64,000 nucleotides of DNA. It comes from Sphingomonas pseudosanguinis. Lineage in GTDB: Bacteria; Pseudomonadota; Alphaproteobacteria; Sphingomonadales; Sphingomonadaceae. The translations under genes were made by a program, and so were the position numbers. The DNA lies in contig NZ_JACIDH010000009.1 in the NCBI RefSeq assembly GCF_014196255.1, positions 1 to 64,000 on the forward strand, in the 5' to 3' direction. Of the stretch, positions 63,695-64,000 are shown one piece after another; positions within the stretch are counted from its first letter, which is position 1; each line of letters starts with the position of its first letter. The notes below the pieces were generated by a model. It saw only the letters and a list, made by a program, of their open reading frames with translations, was not told the DNA's origin and did no database searches.

Positions 63695-64000
63695 ATGGCG
63701 CGTAAACAATCCGATTATCTGGCGGCGTTGCTGGCCGACGAAGCGGCTTCGGGCACCGACAGCCCCCCTGCCCCCACGCCCGGCGAGCGCCCCGCCGAGC
63801 GGCTGCGCGGCACCACATTGCTGGGTCGCGAATCGGCGCTGGCGCGGGTTGCCTCGGGCGAGGTGCGTCAGGTCACGCAGCTGCTGCTCGACCCGGCGCG
63901 GGTGCGCATATGGCCGGGCAATGCGCGCTCCTATGCGCATCTGACCGAGGCGAGCTGTCGCGAGCTGATCGACTCGATCATCGCCGAAGGGGGGCAGAAG
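63695..64000 (+). CDS. repB: RepB/ParB-type partition protein (5' part, cut by window end)
   Basis: 102 codons to the edge: MARKQSDYLAALLADEA, a linker, then LGRESALARVASGEVRQVTQ, LLLDPARVRIWPGNARSYAH, LTEASCRELIDSIIAEGGQ. The RIWPGNARS stretch is the ParB/RepB N-terminal (CTP-binding) domain signature, with DNA-binding HTH expected beyond the window. GGGAG precedes the ATG. It follows repA in the usual order. Confidence 0.9.
   Translation, partial: MARKQSDYLAALLADEAASGTDSPPAPTPGERPAERLRGTTLLGRESALARVASGEVRQVTQLLLDPARVRIWPGNARSYAHLTEASCRELIDSIIAEGGQK

Overview
The window reads as high-GC alphaproteobacterial DNA, most likely from a sphingomonad (Sphingomonas or a close relative). Three TonB-dependent receptors, a DUF6445/tryptophan-halogenase pair behind one of them, a DUF885 protein, a PnuC-family transporter and intergenic palindromic repeats all fit that group. 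The right edge carries a RepA/ParA-type partition ATPase followed by the start of a RepB/ParB-type gene, so this is probably part of a secondary replicon (megaplasmid or chromid). No tRNA, rRNA or CRISPR array was seen. All identifications come from reading the sequence; no database search was possible.

Layout. 1-110: a 34-bp-spaced direct repeat that looks like an insertion-sequence end, next to a cysteine-dioxygenase-like gene. 1.1-9.4 kb: general metabolism and stress genes, mostly as divergent regulator/target pairs (SDR/HxlR, flavin reductase/Rrf2, GST/YafY-type), plus an S9 peptidase and a small HNH protein. 9.5-17.6 kb: PKD lipoprotein, phosphoribosyltransferase, DUF885 protein, aldo/keto reductase with a divergent LysR regulator, and a ClC channel. 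17.7-20.1 kb: a two-gene module (PD-(D/E)XK-like nuclease/HTH protein plus nucleotidyltransferase) of AbiE-like type, bracketed by dispersed repeats and preceded by two tandem palindromes. 20.1-24.2 kb: a TPP-riboswitch-controlled thiamine uptake operon (receptor, kinase-like protein, Pnu transporter). 24.2-27.5 kb: an overlapping four-gene operon (glycosyltransferase, acyl-CoA-dehydrogenase-like, PIG-L deacetylase, methyltransferase) of unknown product, beside a large-subunit catalase with an FNR-type box. 30.3-35.4 kb: TonB receptor, DUF6445 protein, flavin halogenase. 35.5-44.5 kb: a GH43 galactanase-like enzyme, an FAD oxidoreductase, several membrane or exported proteins of unknown function and a TetR regulator. 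44.7-47.1 kb: third TonB receptor. 47.9-59.4 kb: one 3,816-codon autotransporter-like surface protein containing seven tandem units of exactly 552 bp. 59.7-61.2 kb: tail-collar protein, DUF6916-like protein and GNAT acetyltransferase. 61.3-62.3 kb: an HTH antitoxin with a frameshift-scarred PIN toxin. 62.4-64 kb: partition genes.

How the genes fit together. The TPP riboswitch explains the receptor, kinase and Pnu transporter as one thiamine salvage unit. The giant surface protein and the tail-collar gene share a divergent promoter region and may form one surface-display locus. The four-gene operon at 24.2-27.5 kb and the nuclease/nucleotidyltransferase module are the best candidates for poorly described systems.
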